Shown: positions 7,884-14,475, counted from the first letter of the stretch. The stretch is 19,601 nucleotides of DNA from Pectinatus sp. (GCA_020025135.1 JAHHSQ010000028.1:1-19601), one strand, 5' to 3'. Notes: generated by a model not told the origin, from the letters alone. Made by a program: numbers and translations.

Positions 7884-9133
7884 CTATGCTTTTATACTAC
7901 CAAAGCGCCGTTCGCGTTTTTGAAAATCGCATAGCGCCATTTCAAAATCTGCTGGAGAAAAATCCGGCCAATTTTTCTCCGAAAAATAAAGCTCGGCATA
8001 TGCAGACTGCCACAGCAAGAAATTGCTAATGCGGTAATCACCGCCTGTGCGAATCAATAAATCCACTGGCGGCTGTTTTTTAGTGTACAAATATTCAGCA
8101 AAAACTTGCTCATTTAATCCTTCTGGCGTCAATTTACCAGCTAGCATATCCTGCCCAATAGCGCGTGTCGCCATTAAAATTTCACTATGTCCGCCGTAAT
8201 TAACAGCCACGTTAAAGCAAACGCCTGTATTTTCTGCCGTCAATTTTTCTGCTTCTGCCATCTTTTTCTGCAATATGGGGTGCAGTGCGGTTAAATCGCC
8301 GATAAAATGCAGCTGCACATTGTTTTCATGCATTTCTTGTATTTCTGTATCCAAATAATGTGAAAAAAGCTTCCTGAATTTCAATAATAGCATTCACTTG
8401 CTATCCTTTGTTATTTGTTCACATGAGAGCGCTATTCTCATGCAGTGTTTATAAATGTCTTTAACTTCTTTGCCTTTCGCCAAAGCACAGACTATATCTT
8501 ATCCTATTAGTTGTATCAATAGGCCTGTCCATATCCGATGCCCATCGCTTACACCGTACTCCCCTTCCGAGGGATAGTCGTTGAACTTTCTCCTGTTCAG
8601 AGCTTAGTTGCTGATTGCCCATTTCTAAGCACTTAGGTTTTAACCATATGCCATATATCTGATTTTTTCTGCTTTCGCTACCATCACGTTTAACCATTTC
8701 AGATTTGCGTTGTGGTTCAGATATCTTTAGGGGTTTCCAGCAGTTAAAACAGTGGTGGATAGTATCTATCGCTATGTACTCATCACTGAATACACTGACT
8801 GTCATAGTCGGCCCTATATGAGTCGGGCTGTGACCATTTTTCAATCAAAAAATTCACTTCTGTTTCTGGTCGACGCCAATTTTCTGTCGAAAAAGCATAA
8901 ACCGTCAAATGGGCAATGCCTAGCCTAGCTGCTGCTTTGACAATTTCCTTCATTGCCAAAACACCCTGCTGATGACCGACTGTACGCGGATAACCGCGCT
9001 TTTTAGCCCAACGCCCATTGCCATCCATGATAATTGCTACGTGAAGCGGTAAATATGTGTCAATTATTTTTTCACTCTTTTGTTCCTGATTTGCCATTTT
9101 ATCAGTGTTAAACTGCAAAATTTTTTTCCACAT
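7884..9133 (-). CDS. uppS: Isoprenyl transferase (undecaprenyl diphosphate synthase), split by a group I intron
   Basis: Condenses isopentenyl diphosphate units onto farnesyl diphosphate to give the C55 carrier lipid for peptidoglycan and other glycans. Exon 1 is 9133-8844 and exon 2 is 8373-7884; the joined frame is 259 residues, a normal size. Exon 1 contains the catalytic-Asp motif IIMDGNGRWAKKRG and AFSTENWRRP; exon 2 has HFIGDL, NVAVNYGGHSEI and the substrate-binding LLIRTGGDYRISNFLLWQ. The split codon is AT+G, so the join reads EVNFLM-KLFSHYLD, exactly the family's FLM-KL pattern, strong evidence for the splice site. The start chosen is ATG 9133, with GAGG six bases upstream; the frame is open further upstream but without an RBS or homology. 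Confidence 0.93.
8374..8843 (-). ncRNA. Group I intron in uppS (470 nt, no ORF)
   Basis: On the minus strand, P (AACTGCTGGAAACCCC, 8745-8730), Q (GGGCAATCAGCAAC, 8620-8607), R (GTTCAACGACTA, 8586-8575) and S (AAGATATAGTC, 8500-8490) are present in order, with P7 from GACTA/TAGTC. P1 is exon TTGAT plus intron TG paired with CAGTCAG (8801-8795): seven base pairs including U.G at the splice site. A GCGA tetraloop hairpin follows S, then a P9.1-like stem CATGAGA/TCTCATG (8442-8422), a hairpin ATAGCA/TGCTAT near the end, and the terminal ATTCAG. It is closer to the dxr intron than to the cdsA intron: a block between P and Q (8625-8652 here, 5720-5748 in dxr) is nearly identical. Confidence 0.92.
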
Positions 9134-9227
9134 ATAATTCCTCATCTTTTCGTGCCATTTGAAATCCCCATCTATCGAGATGGGACATTCAATGAATGAA
9201 AACATTCTGCACTTATTGTGTTTACAA

Positions 9228-9255
9228 ATTTTAGCCTTGTCTATTTTCCAATCAA
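9228..9255 (-). promoter_or_regulatory. Candidate promoter for the uppS-cdsA-dxr operon
   Basis: On the minus strand, TTGATT (9255-9250) and TAAAAT (9233-9228) are separated by 16 nt. The pair sits between the terminator after the ferredoxin gene and the uppS start, where a new promoter would be expected. It would give a leader of about 90 nt with a small CCCATCT/AGATGGG hairpin (9168-9185). Confidence 0.45.
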
Positions 9256-9307
9256 CTTCCCTCACGAGTTTGCCGGCAAATAAATTGCCATACATACTTT
9301 TAGTTGA

Positions 9308-9344
9308 TAAAAAAATAGCCCCTCTCCCTGAAAAGAGAAAGGGG
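9308..9344 (-). terminator. Rho-independent terminator after the ferredoxin gene
   Basis: On the minus strand CCCCTTTCTC (9344-9335) pairs with GGGAGAGGGG (9328-9319) as a 10-bp stem with two G.U pairs, followed by CTA and seven T. It separates the pyrH-frr-ferredoxin segment from uppS onwards. Confidence 0.8.
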
Positions 9345-9372
9345 TCATAACAACCTTTAAATATTATAAGAA

Positions 9373-9543
9373 TCAGGGAGCTTCAATTGCCTCAACTGGG
9401 CAAACAGCTTGACAAGATCCACATTCTACACACATATCTTCATCAATGTGAAAATGGTCTTCACCTTGACTGATAGCTCCTACTGGACAGGTTGCTGCGC
9501 AACTGCCACAAGAGATACATTCATCGGTAATTTTATAAGCCAA
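9373..9543 (-). CDS. Small 2[4Fe-4S] ferredoxin
   Basis: A 56-residue electron carrier read from TTG 9543-9541, with GGAGG eight bases upstream. It carries two clostridial-type cluster motifs: C9-x2-C12-x2-C15-x3-C19-P and C38-x2-C41-x2-C44-x3-C48-P. The internal symmetry (SCGSCAATCPVGAI and ECGSCQAVCPVEAI) is typical of bacterial 2[4Fe-4S] ferredoxins. It lies 3 nt after the small ORF downstream of frr and is followed by a terminator. Physiological partners cannot be told from sequence; IspG in the same cluster needs such a reductant, and fermentative anaerobes use these proteins with pyruvate:ferredoxin oxidoreductase and hydrogenases. Confidence 0.93.
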   Translation of the reverse strand: MAYKITDECISCGSCAATCPVGAISQGEDHFHIDEDMCVECGSCQAVCPVEAIEAP

Positions 9544-9546
9544 TTT

Positions 9547-9756
9547 CTACACCTCCTTTCGCACACGAGCTGCCACTAACAATTCCCAAGATTGGGCTGT
9601 TAATTTCTTTATTCGCAAAACATAAAAATTCCCCTCATCCAAAGGAAATAGGTTTTGTTTTTTAGGCGGTGGCACAATATATTTTATCACATATTGTATC
9701 TTTTGACTCATTAATTTTTTTTCCACTTCTCGCAGTGGTCTGCCAAGATAAAGCAT
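9547..9756 (-). CDS. Small protein of unknown function, weakly PASTA-like
   Basis: A 69-residue frame starting at ATG 9756-9754; its start overlaps the frr stop by one base (TAATG), so it is probably translated by coupling. The N-terminal part GRPLREVEKKLMSQKIQYVIKYIVPPPK resembles the opening of a PASTA domain (G-x-P-L-x-E-A-x-x-x-L followed by a beta strand and a Pro), and the C-terminal part FYVLRIKKLTAQSWELLVAARVR looks like beta strands. There is no signal peptide or membrane segment. It is followed directly by the ferredoxin. I do not recognise a named family; the PASTA comparison is only by eye. Confidence 0.7.
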   Translation of the reverse strand: MLYLGRPLREVEKKLMSQKIQYVIKYIVPPPKKQNLFPLDEGNFYVLRIKKLTAQSWELLVAARVRKEV

Positions 9757-10313
9757 TATATCGCCATAATCTCTTTTTCTTTAGCTTCTTTAATTTCATT
9801 CACTTGTTCGACATAACGGTCGACAATCTTTTGTAAGTCTTCCTGAGCTTTTTTCGATTCGTCTTCGGTGATATCCTTAGATTTTTCTAAAGCTTTTATT
9901 TCATCGTTGCCATCTCTGCGGATATTACGCAACGCAATTTTGCCTTCTTCACCTTTTTTATTGATGACTTTGACGAGGTCTTTACGGCGTTCTTCGGTAA
10001 GTTGCGGTATCGCCAAACGAATGACATTGCCATCTGAGGAAGGACTTAATTCCAAATCAGATTTCATGATGGCCTTTTCGATTTCGTGCAGCATCTGCTT
10101 TTCCCACGGAGAAATAACTAGCAATCTTGGTTCTGGCACAGAAACATTGGCCACCTGATTGATTGGCACAATAGAGCCATAATATTCTACCATGACTTTA
10201 TCGAATAAGGCTGGCGTAGCTCTCCCCGCGCGCAAAGTAGAATATTCGCGACGCAAAGCGTCGATTGCTTTCTGCATGCGTTCTTCATGTTCTTTCAAAA
10301 TTTCTTTTATCAT
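9756..10313 (-). CDS. frr: Ribosome recycling factor
   Basis: With EF-G it splits the post-termination ribosome. The length of 185 residues is standard, and the three-helix-bundle and hinge sequences are recognisable: MQKAIDALRREYSTLRAGRATPALFDKVMVEYYGS at the start, then PEPRLLVISPWEK, IRLAIPQLTEERRKDLVK and the C-terminal charged helix. ATG start; ATGA overlap with the pyrH stop (10313-10310) gives coupled translation. Its position after pyrH is conserved in bacteria. Confidence 0.97.
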   Translation of the reverse strand: MIKEILKEHEERMQKAIDALRREYSTLRAGRATPALFDKVMVEYYGSIVPINQVANVSVPEPRLLVISPWEKQMLHEIEKAIMKSDLELSPSSDGNVIRLAIPQLTEERRKDLVKVINKKGEEGKIALRNIRRDGNDEIKALEKSKDITEDESKKAQEDLQKIVDRYVEQVNEIKEAKEKEIMAI

Positions 10314-11029
10314 TTGTCTTCCCCCACTATTGTACCTATCTCCGCTCCGAGAGCAACTCGCACAATATTGCCTGGTTCGTCGATATTGAAAACGCGAAGC
10401 GGAATTTTATTATCCATGCACAAGCTGGTGGCCGTCGTATCCATGACCGCCAACCCTCTCTGAATCACTTCTAAATATTCCAATCGGTCAAACTTTTTGG
10501 CAGCGGGATTATGATTAGGGTCAGAATCGTAAATACCATCGGTATTTTTCTTGGCCATCAAGATAACATCTGCTTCAATTTCGGCAGCACGCAAGGCAGC
10601 TGTCGTATCTGTCGAAAAATAGGGGTTACCTGTCCCAGCCGCAAAAATGACGACACGCCCTTTTTCCAAGTGACGAATCGCTTTTCTTCTAATATATGGT
10701 TCAGCTACTTGACGCATTTCTATCGCCGTCTGCACTCTAGTATCGACGCCCATTTGTTCCAAGGCATCTTGTAAAGCGAGTGAGTTCATGACCGTAGCCA
10801 ACATGCCCATATAATCCGCTGTCGTCCGGTCCATGCCTTTGTTGCTGCCAGCCAAACCGCGCCAGATATTTCCGCCCCCAACGACTAGGGCGATTTCAAT
10901 ACCTTCTTCATACACGGATTTAATCTGGGCCGCAATACTATCTACCACTTCCGGATTAATGCCAAATCCCTGTTTTCCAGCAAGTGCCTCTCCGCTTAAC
11001 TTCAGCAAGACTCGTTCATATTTTTTCAA
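10310..11029 (-). CDS. pyrH: Uridylate kinase (UMP kinase)
   Basis: Phosphorylates UMP to UDP in the cytoplasm, feeding RNA and cell-wall precursor synthesis. The 239-residue protein has the amino-acid-kinase fold signatures LLKLSGEAL near the N-terminus, VVGGGNIWRG, and DTTAALRAAEIEADVILMAKKNTDGIYDSDP. The start is TTG 11029-11027 with GAGGG six bases upstream; no ATG is available. A strong terminator stands only about 24 nt upstream of the start, so expression must come from read-through or a promoter overlapping that terminator. Confidence 0.96.
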   Translation of the reverse strand: MKKYERVLLKLSGEALAGKQGFGINPEVVDSIAAQIKSVYEEGIEIALVVGGGNIWRGLAGSNKGMDRTTADYMGMLATVMNSLALQDALEQMGVDTRVQTAIEMRQVAEPYIRRKAIRHLEKGRVVIFAAGTGNPYFSTDTTAALRAAEIEADVILMAKKNTDGIYDSDPNHNPAAKKFDRLEYLEVIQRGLAVMDTTATSLCMDNKIPLRVFNIDEPGNIVRVALGAEIGTIVGEDK

Positions 11030-11052
11030 TGCTAACCCTCATTCCCTATTTT

Positions 11053-11082
11053 GAAAAAAGAGAACACAGATGTGTTCTCTTC
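11053..11082 (-). terminator. Rho-independent terminator after tsf
   Basis: On the minus strand AAGAGAACACA (11081-11071) pairs perfectly with TGTGTTCTCTT (11068-11058), and the right arm runs into six T. It is a textbook terminator 20 nt past tsf and just ahead of pyrH. Confidence 0.88.
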
Positions 11083-11100
11083 GCTATACAAATCAATTAC

Positions 11101-11751
11101 TTATTTTACTGCTGCCATAACTTCTTCGGCGAAGTTGCAAGCTTTCTTTTCAATGCCTTCACCCAATTCGTAACGGGTAAAACGGCGAATAGAGATGTTT
11201 TCACCAATAGTAGCAATCTGTTCAGCTACCAACTGTTGAATGGTTTTGTCTGGGTCTTTAATGTACGGTTGGTCTAAGAGACAAACTTCTTTGTAGTATT
11301 TTTCAATACGGCCTTCAACCATTCTTTCTACAATCTTTTCTGGTTTGCCTTCTGCCAAAGCCTGTTCACGCAATACTTTACGTTCATGTTCCAATTCATC
11401 TGCTGGAACTTCATCTCTGTTGACGTATTTTGGATTTGCAGCGGCAATCTGCATAGCAATGCTACGCGCAAATTCCTGGAATTTATCAGTGCCGGCAACA
11501 AAGTCTGTTTCGCAGTTAACTTCTACCAAAACACCGATACGTCCTTGACCGTGGATATAAGATGTGACAACGCCTTCTGCTGTAACACGACCAGCTTTTT
11601 TAGCAGCAGATGCTAAACCTTTTTCACGCAAAAAATCTACTGCCTTTTCTTTATCGCCATCACAGGCAGCCAAAGCTTTCTTACAATCCATCATGCCAGC
11701 ACCTGTCTGTTCGCGTAATTCTTTTACCATTGCAGCTGTTACTTGTGCCAT
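11101..11751 (-). CDS. tsf: Elongation factor Ts
   Basis: Guanine nucleotide exchange factor for EF-Tu. It begins MAQVTAAMVKELREQTGAGMMDCKKAL (UBA-like N-terminal domain) and has the family core EVNCETDFVAGTDKF, where TDFV contacts EF-Tu. At 216 residues it is a short form with a reduced core compared with the 283-residue E. coli protein. ATG start with AGGAGG at good spacing. It follows rpsB by 70 nt, with a strong hairpin in the gap, and is followed by a terminator. Confidence 0.96.
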   Translation of the reverse strand: MAQVTAAMVKELREQTGAGMMDCKKALAACDGDKEKAVDFLREKGLASAAKKAGRVTAEGVVTSYIHGQGRIGVLVEVNCETDFVAGTDKFQEFARSIAMQIAAANPKYVNRDEVPADELEHERKVLREQALAEGKPEKIVERMVEGRIEKYYKEVCLLDQPYIKDPDKTIQQLVAEQIATIGENISIRRFTRYELGEGIEKKACNFAEEVMAAVK

Positions 11752-11774
11752 TAAAAAACCTCCTAAAATAAATG

Positions 11775-11804
11775 GAGGGGTAAGGGATAATCCCCCTACC
11801 CCTC
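11775..11804 (-). promoter_or_regulatory. Hairpin between rpsB and tsf
   Basis: GAGGGGTA (11804-11797) pairs with TACCCCTC (11782-11775), with further G-C pairs inside, giving about 12 bp. It is followed by ATTTATTTTA rather than a continuous T run, so it may be a partial terminator lowering tsf relative to rpsB, or an mRNA-stabilising element at the 3' end of rpsB. Confidence 0.65.
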
Positions 11805-11821
11805 GTTATATCATTTTAAAT

Positions 11822-12565
11822 TTACTCTTCTACTACTTCTACAACTTCTTCTTCGACAACAACATCTTCTGCTTCATCTTCATTATTCTGGCTACCTTCG
11901 AGCACTGCATCTGCCATAGCGGAAGTCAACAATTTAACCGCGCGGATAGCATCGTCATTACCAGGAATAACATAGTCGATTTCGTCGGGGTCGCAATTCG
12001 TATCGACAACGGCCACGATAGGAATATCTAATTTTCTAGCTTCAGCAACAGCGATGTGTTCTTTGCGTGGGTCAATGACAAAAAGAGCACCTGGCAATTC
12101 TTTCATATCTTTAATACCGCCAAGAGCTTTTTCCAATTTGCTCATTTCACGACGACGCATCTGCACTTCTTTTTTGGTCAACACATCAAAGGTGCCGTTT
12201 GTTTCTTCTTCTTCTAAAGCCTTCAAACGATTGATGCTCTTTCTGATGGTACCGAAGTTAGTCATCATCCCGCCCAACCATCTTTCATTGACATAGAACA
12301 TATTGCACTTTTCTGCTTCTTCTTTGATAGCTTCCTGTGCTTGTTTCTTAGTGCCGACGAAGAGGATGGATTTTCCGCTTTCAGCAACGGAACGAATGAA
12401 ATTATATGCTTCGTCTACCTTGCGAACGGTTTTCTGCAAGTCGATGATATAGATACCGTTTCTTTCAGTGAAAATGTACTTAGCCATTTTCGGGTTCCAG
12501 CGTCTGGTCTGATGACCAAAATGAACACCAGCTTCTAATAATTGTTTCATGGAAATAACTGCCAT
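11822..12565 (-). CDS. rpsB: Small ribosomal subunit protein S2
   Basis: Component of the 30S subunit. The sequence MAVISMKQLLEAGVHFGHQTRRWNPKMAKYIF, IIDLQKT, FVGTKKQAQEAI, RWLGGMMTNF and the DPDEIDYVIPGNDDAIRAVKL segment is diagnostic. I start it at ATG 12565, with AGGAGG seven bases upstream, giving 247 residues; an in-frame ATG nine codons earlier lacks an RBS. The C-terminal tail is acidic (EDVVVEEEVVEVVEE). A consensus promoter and a folded leader precede it, so it heads the rpsB-tsf unit. Confidence 0.97.
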   Translation of the reverse strand: MAVISMKQLLEAGVHFGHQTRRWNPKMAKYIFTERNGIYIIDLQKTVRKVDEAYNFIRSVAESGKSILFVGTKKQAQEAIKEEAEKCNMFYVNERWLGGMMTNFGTIRKSINRLKALEEEETNGTFDVLTKKEVQMRRREMSKLEKALGGIKDMKELPGALFVIDPRKEHIAVAEARKLDIPIVAVVDTNCDPDEIDYVIPGNDDAIRAVKLLTSAMADAVLEGSQNNEDEAEDVVVEEEVVEVVEE

Positions 12566-12589
12566 GATAACACCTCCTGTTTTTTCTTC

Positions 12590-12640
12590 CACATATCCGC
12601 TATCGAATAAACCAGTGGCACAGTACGACCTAGATATGTG
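12590..12640 (-). promoter_or_regulatory. Folded rpsB leader, candidate S2 autoregulatory element
   Basis: In the mRNA leader, CACATATC (minus strand, 12640-12633) pairs with GATATGTG (12597-12590), closing a 35-nt internal region, and ends about 25 nt before the S2 start. Leaders of rpsB bind S2 and repress translation in several bacterial groups. I cannot match this fold to a named motif; the 8-bp perfect closing stem is directly visible. Confidence 0.45.
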
Positions 12641-12657
12641 TGCTTATTAACACGGAT

Positions 12658-12686
12658 ATTATAGCATAGAACGAATGTTGTAGCAA
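12658..12686 (-). promoter_or_regulatory. Promoter of rpsB-tsf
   Basis: On the minus strand, -35 TTGCTA (12686-12681) and -10 TATAAT (12663-12658) are spaced by 17 nt. Transcription would start near 12651 and give a leader of about 85 nt. Confidence 0.88.
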
Positions 12687-12705
12687 GATTTTTATTTTCA
12701 GACAT

Positions 12706-12734
12706 AAAAAAGGACTGCGATTTTCTCGCAGTCC
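12706..12734 (-). terminator. Rho-independent terminator of the SLH porin gene
   Basis: GGACTGCGA (12734-12726) and TCGCAGTCC (12720-12712) form a perfect 9-bp stem on a GAAAA loop, followed by six T on the minus strand. It lies 22 nt past the porin stop and just upstream of the rpsB promoter. Confidence 0.9.
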
Positions 12735-12756
12735 CCCAAAAGAACTTAATTTATTA

Positions 12757-14160
12757 TCAGAAGTAGAAGTCAACAGCACCATAGAGAGCGTTGTAATCAG
12801 CATCATTACCACCGAAGTTGTTGCTGAGGGTTTTACCTTTAGCATATTCGAGGGTAGTCTGAACGTTCTGAGCAATGGTGTAAGTTGTACCGATGGTCCA
12901 AGCCTTAGTATTGCTGAGGTTGATATCATAGGTTGGGTCGATAGAAGCATATGCACCGAGGTAACGGTATGCAACGTATGCACCCCAAGAACCTGGAACA
13001 GTCTTGTCAGCGCCTTTGTAGCTTACAGTGATATCGTAAGCTTTGGATTGGTCATCGCCTTTGTAGCCTTTAGCACTATCCAAATTAGATTTAGCATAAA
13101 TGCCATACATACCAACATTTTTGTTGAACTGATAGCCCATACCTGCAGACCAGATATTGTCGCTAACATTTCCGTTAGCTTCGCTGGTTGTCAAAGCAGC
13201 ACCTGCTGGTTTTGTTGTAGCATCACCAGTAGCATTGATGAAGCTGGTGAAAGCTGCATCTTTAGTGCCTCTCAAAGTATAGTAACCAGCGATTGCTTTG
13301 AATTTGCTGTTAGCTGGAGCATAACCGAGTTCAGCAGAAGCAAATGTGCCTGTGCCGTTAGTGCCTTTATTGTTATTAACAGTCTGAGCATTTTCTTCAG
13401 CATCTAAATCGATTTTAGAGCCAGAAAGAGTCAAGCTCATATCTTTGCCCATTGGCTGAACGAGCTGGATACCACTTACATAGGTATCGTTGACCATACC
13501 AGAACCGAGGGTATTATCGCTGAATGCTTCATACTTACCAGCAGTAACAGCAGTTTTACCGAAGTTGCCCTGTACATTCATCTGAGTAACACGAACGCCA
13601 TCTTGGTCTGCACTGTAACCAGCACCACCATCGTTGCCAGTATTAGCATTACCATAGTAACGGATTTCAGCATTAGCAGTCCAGCCAGTGTTGCCGATGA
13701 ATACTTGCGGTGTCAAACGGAACTGATACTGTTGGTCATTGCTTCTGTCTGCATTGCCGAACTTAGAACCATTATATTTATATTCGAATTTTCCACCCCA
13801 TTTTACGTTATCGGATCTCTTTTCGAGATTGGAAACGCGAACGCCGAGGTTGTCGAGTTCTTGGGAGAATTCAGCAGCGAGTTTGTCAACTAAAGCTTTG
13901 TCAGCTTTGGTCATGTTTTCTTTGGTCATTGCTTTTGCAACGATTTGAGCCATCTGATAACGGGTCATGTCTTGGTTGCCACGGAATGTTCCATCAGGGA
14001 AACCGTCAACAACACCATCAGCAGCCAATTTAGCTACTGCATCATATGCCCAGCTGTTTGCTGGAACATCGCTGAAAGGATTAGCAGCTGCAAAAGTTGT
14101 GCTAGCAGCACCGACTACTAATGCGCCGGTAATCATAGAAACTAAAGTCTTTTTGTTCAT
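12757..14160 (-). CDS. Outer-membrane porin with N-terminal SLH domain (OmpM/Mep45-like)
   Basis: Major outer-membrane protein type of Negativicutes: a beta-barrel anchored to peptidoglycan through an SLH domain, tethering the outer membrane in place of Braun lipoprotein. The start is ATG 14160 (AGGAGG upstream), giving 467 residues. Residues 1-24 are a Sec signal peptide, with probable cleavage at TFA-AAN. The SLH domain spans roughly 27-77 (NPFSDVPANSWAYDAVAKLA, then DGVVDGFPDGTFRGNQDMTRYQMAQIVAKAM). A coiled-coil linker follows (LVDKLAAEFSQELDNLGVRVSNLEKR), then Gly/Tyr-rich amphipathic strands and a C-terminal aromatic residue (AVDFYF) that fits the BAM signal. In Selenomonas the SLH domain binds diamine-modified peptidoglycan. 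It stands alone with its own promoter and terminator. Confidence 0.93.
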   Translation of the reverse strand: MNKKTLVSMITGALVVGAASTTFAAANPFSDVPANSWAYDAVAKLAADGVVDGFPDGTFRGNQDMTRYQMAQIVAKAMTKENMTKADKALVDKLAAEFSQELDNLGVRVSNLEKRSDNVKWGGKFEYKYNGSKFGNADRSNDQQYQFRLTPQVFIGNTGWTANAEIRYYGNANTGNDGGAGYSADQDGVRVTQMNVQGNFGKTAVTAGKYEAFSDNTLGSGMVNDTYVSGIQLVQPMGKDMSLTLSGSKIDLDAEENAQTVNNNKGTNGTGTFASAELGYAPANSKFKAIAGYYTLRGTKDAAFTSFINATGDATTKPAGAALTTSEANGNVSDNIWSAGMGYQFNKNVGMYGIYAKSNLDSAKGYKGDDQSKAYDITVSYKGADKTVPGSWGAYVAYRYLGAYASIDPTYDINLSNTKAWTIGTTYTIAQNVQTTLEYAKGKTLSNNFGGNDADYNALYGAVDFYF

Positions 14161-14173
14161 GAAAAACTTCCTC

Positions 14174-14214
14174 CTAGATTGTGTCCACAAGGGACTCTTT
14201 GATACTCAATCTAG
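14174..14214 (-). promoter_or_regulatory. Leader hairpin abutting the porin ribosome binding site
   Basis: CTAGATTG (14214-14207) pairs perfectly with CAATCTAG (14181-14174), enclosing a second hairpin GTCC-CTTGT-GGAC. The 3' arm runs directly into the Shine-Dalgarno sequence, sharing its first A and G (CTAGGAGG). It could stabilise the mRNA or modulate ribosome access. Confidence 0.6.
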
Positions 14215-14284
14215 ATGTGAAAAATACCGTATGAGTTTCCATGTTTCCTCAACTCTTTTTCATATCTATCTCAAGTTCCCTCTT

Positions 14285-14313
14285 AGGATAACATAATTAT
14301 CAAAAAATTGCAA
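14285..14313 (-). promoter_or_regulatory. Probable promoter of the SLH porin gene
   Basis: On the minus strand, TTGCAA (14313-14308) and TATCCT (14290-14285) are separated by 17 nt. The resulting 5' leader is about 120 nt and contains the hairpin next to the RBS. Confidence 0.6.
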
Positions 14314-14446
14314 GCATTCATTTTTAATTAACACTCTATCACTTTTGCAAAATATAATTCTTGATTTTAGCATTTTAGCTAAGTTTAGACAAACGATAAG
14401 TATTATTATGATGTTTAACCTATGCTAGATTTCCGCACTTAACTTC

Positions 14447-14475
14447 TTTACACTTTACCGCAGAAGTTATATAAT
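14447..14475 (+). promoter_or_regulatory. Promoter of the ribonuclease J gene
   Basis: -35 TTTACA and -10 TATAAT are separated by exactly 17 nt. Transcription from here leaves about 265 nt of leader before the coding start. A second, weaker pair (TTGATA at 14666, TGTATA at 14690) could act nearer the gene. Confidence 0.75.

Noticed and set aside
5406..8843. The repeated 430-520 nt insertions as group II introns or simple MITEs
   Set aside because: There is no GUGYG start or domain V hairpin. The P/Q/R/S order with P7 and U.G at P1 is specific to group I. A MITE-like mode of spread remains possible alongside intron function.
8461..8844. A 127-residue open frame inside the uppS intron
   Set aside because: It runs through the ribozyme core on the same strand and has no homology I recognise, no RBS, and none of the LAGLIDADG, GIY-YIG or HNH motifs.
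4878..9295. Reading uppS, cdsA and dxr as frameshifted or insertion-killed pseudogenes
   Set aside because: All three breaks have the same group I core, exact junctions restore conserved motifs, and the exons show no decay. The products are normally essential, and no other copies are visible in the window.
13048..13407. Plus-strand open frames opposite the SLH porin
   Set aside because: They are shadows of the porin's biased codon use and lack an RBS and recognisable domains.
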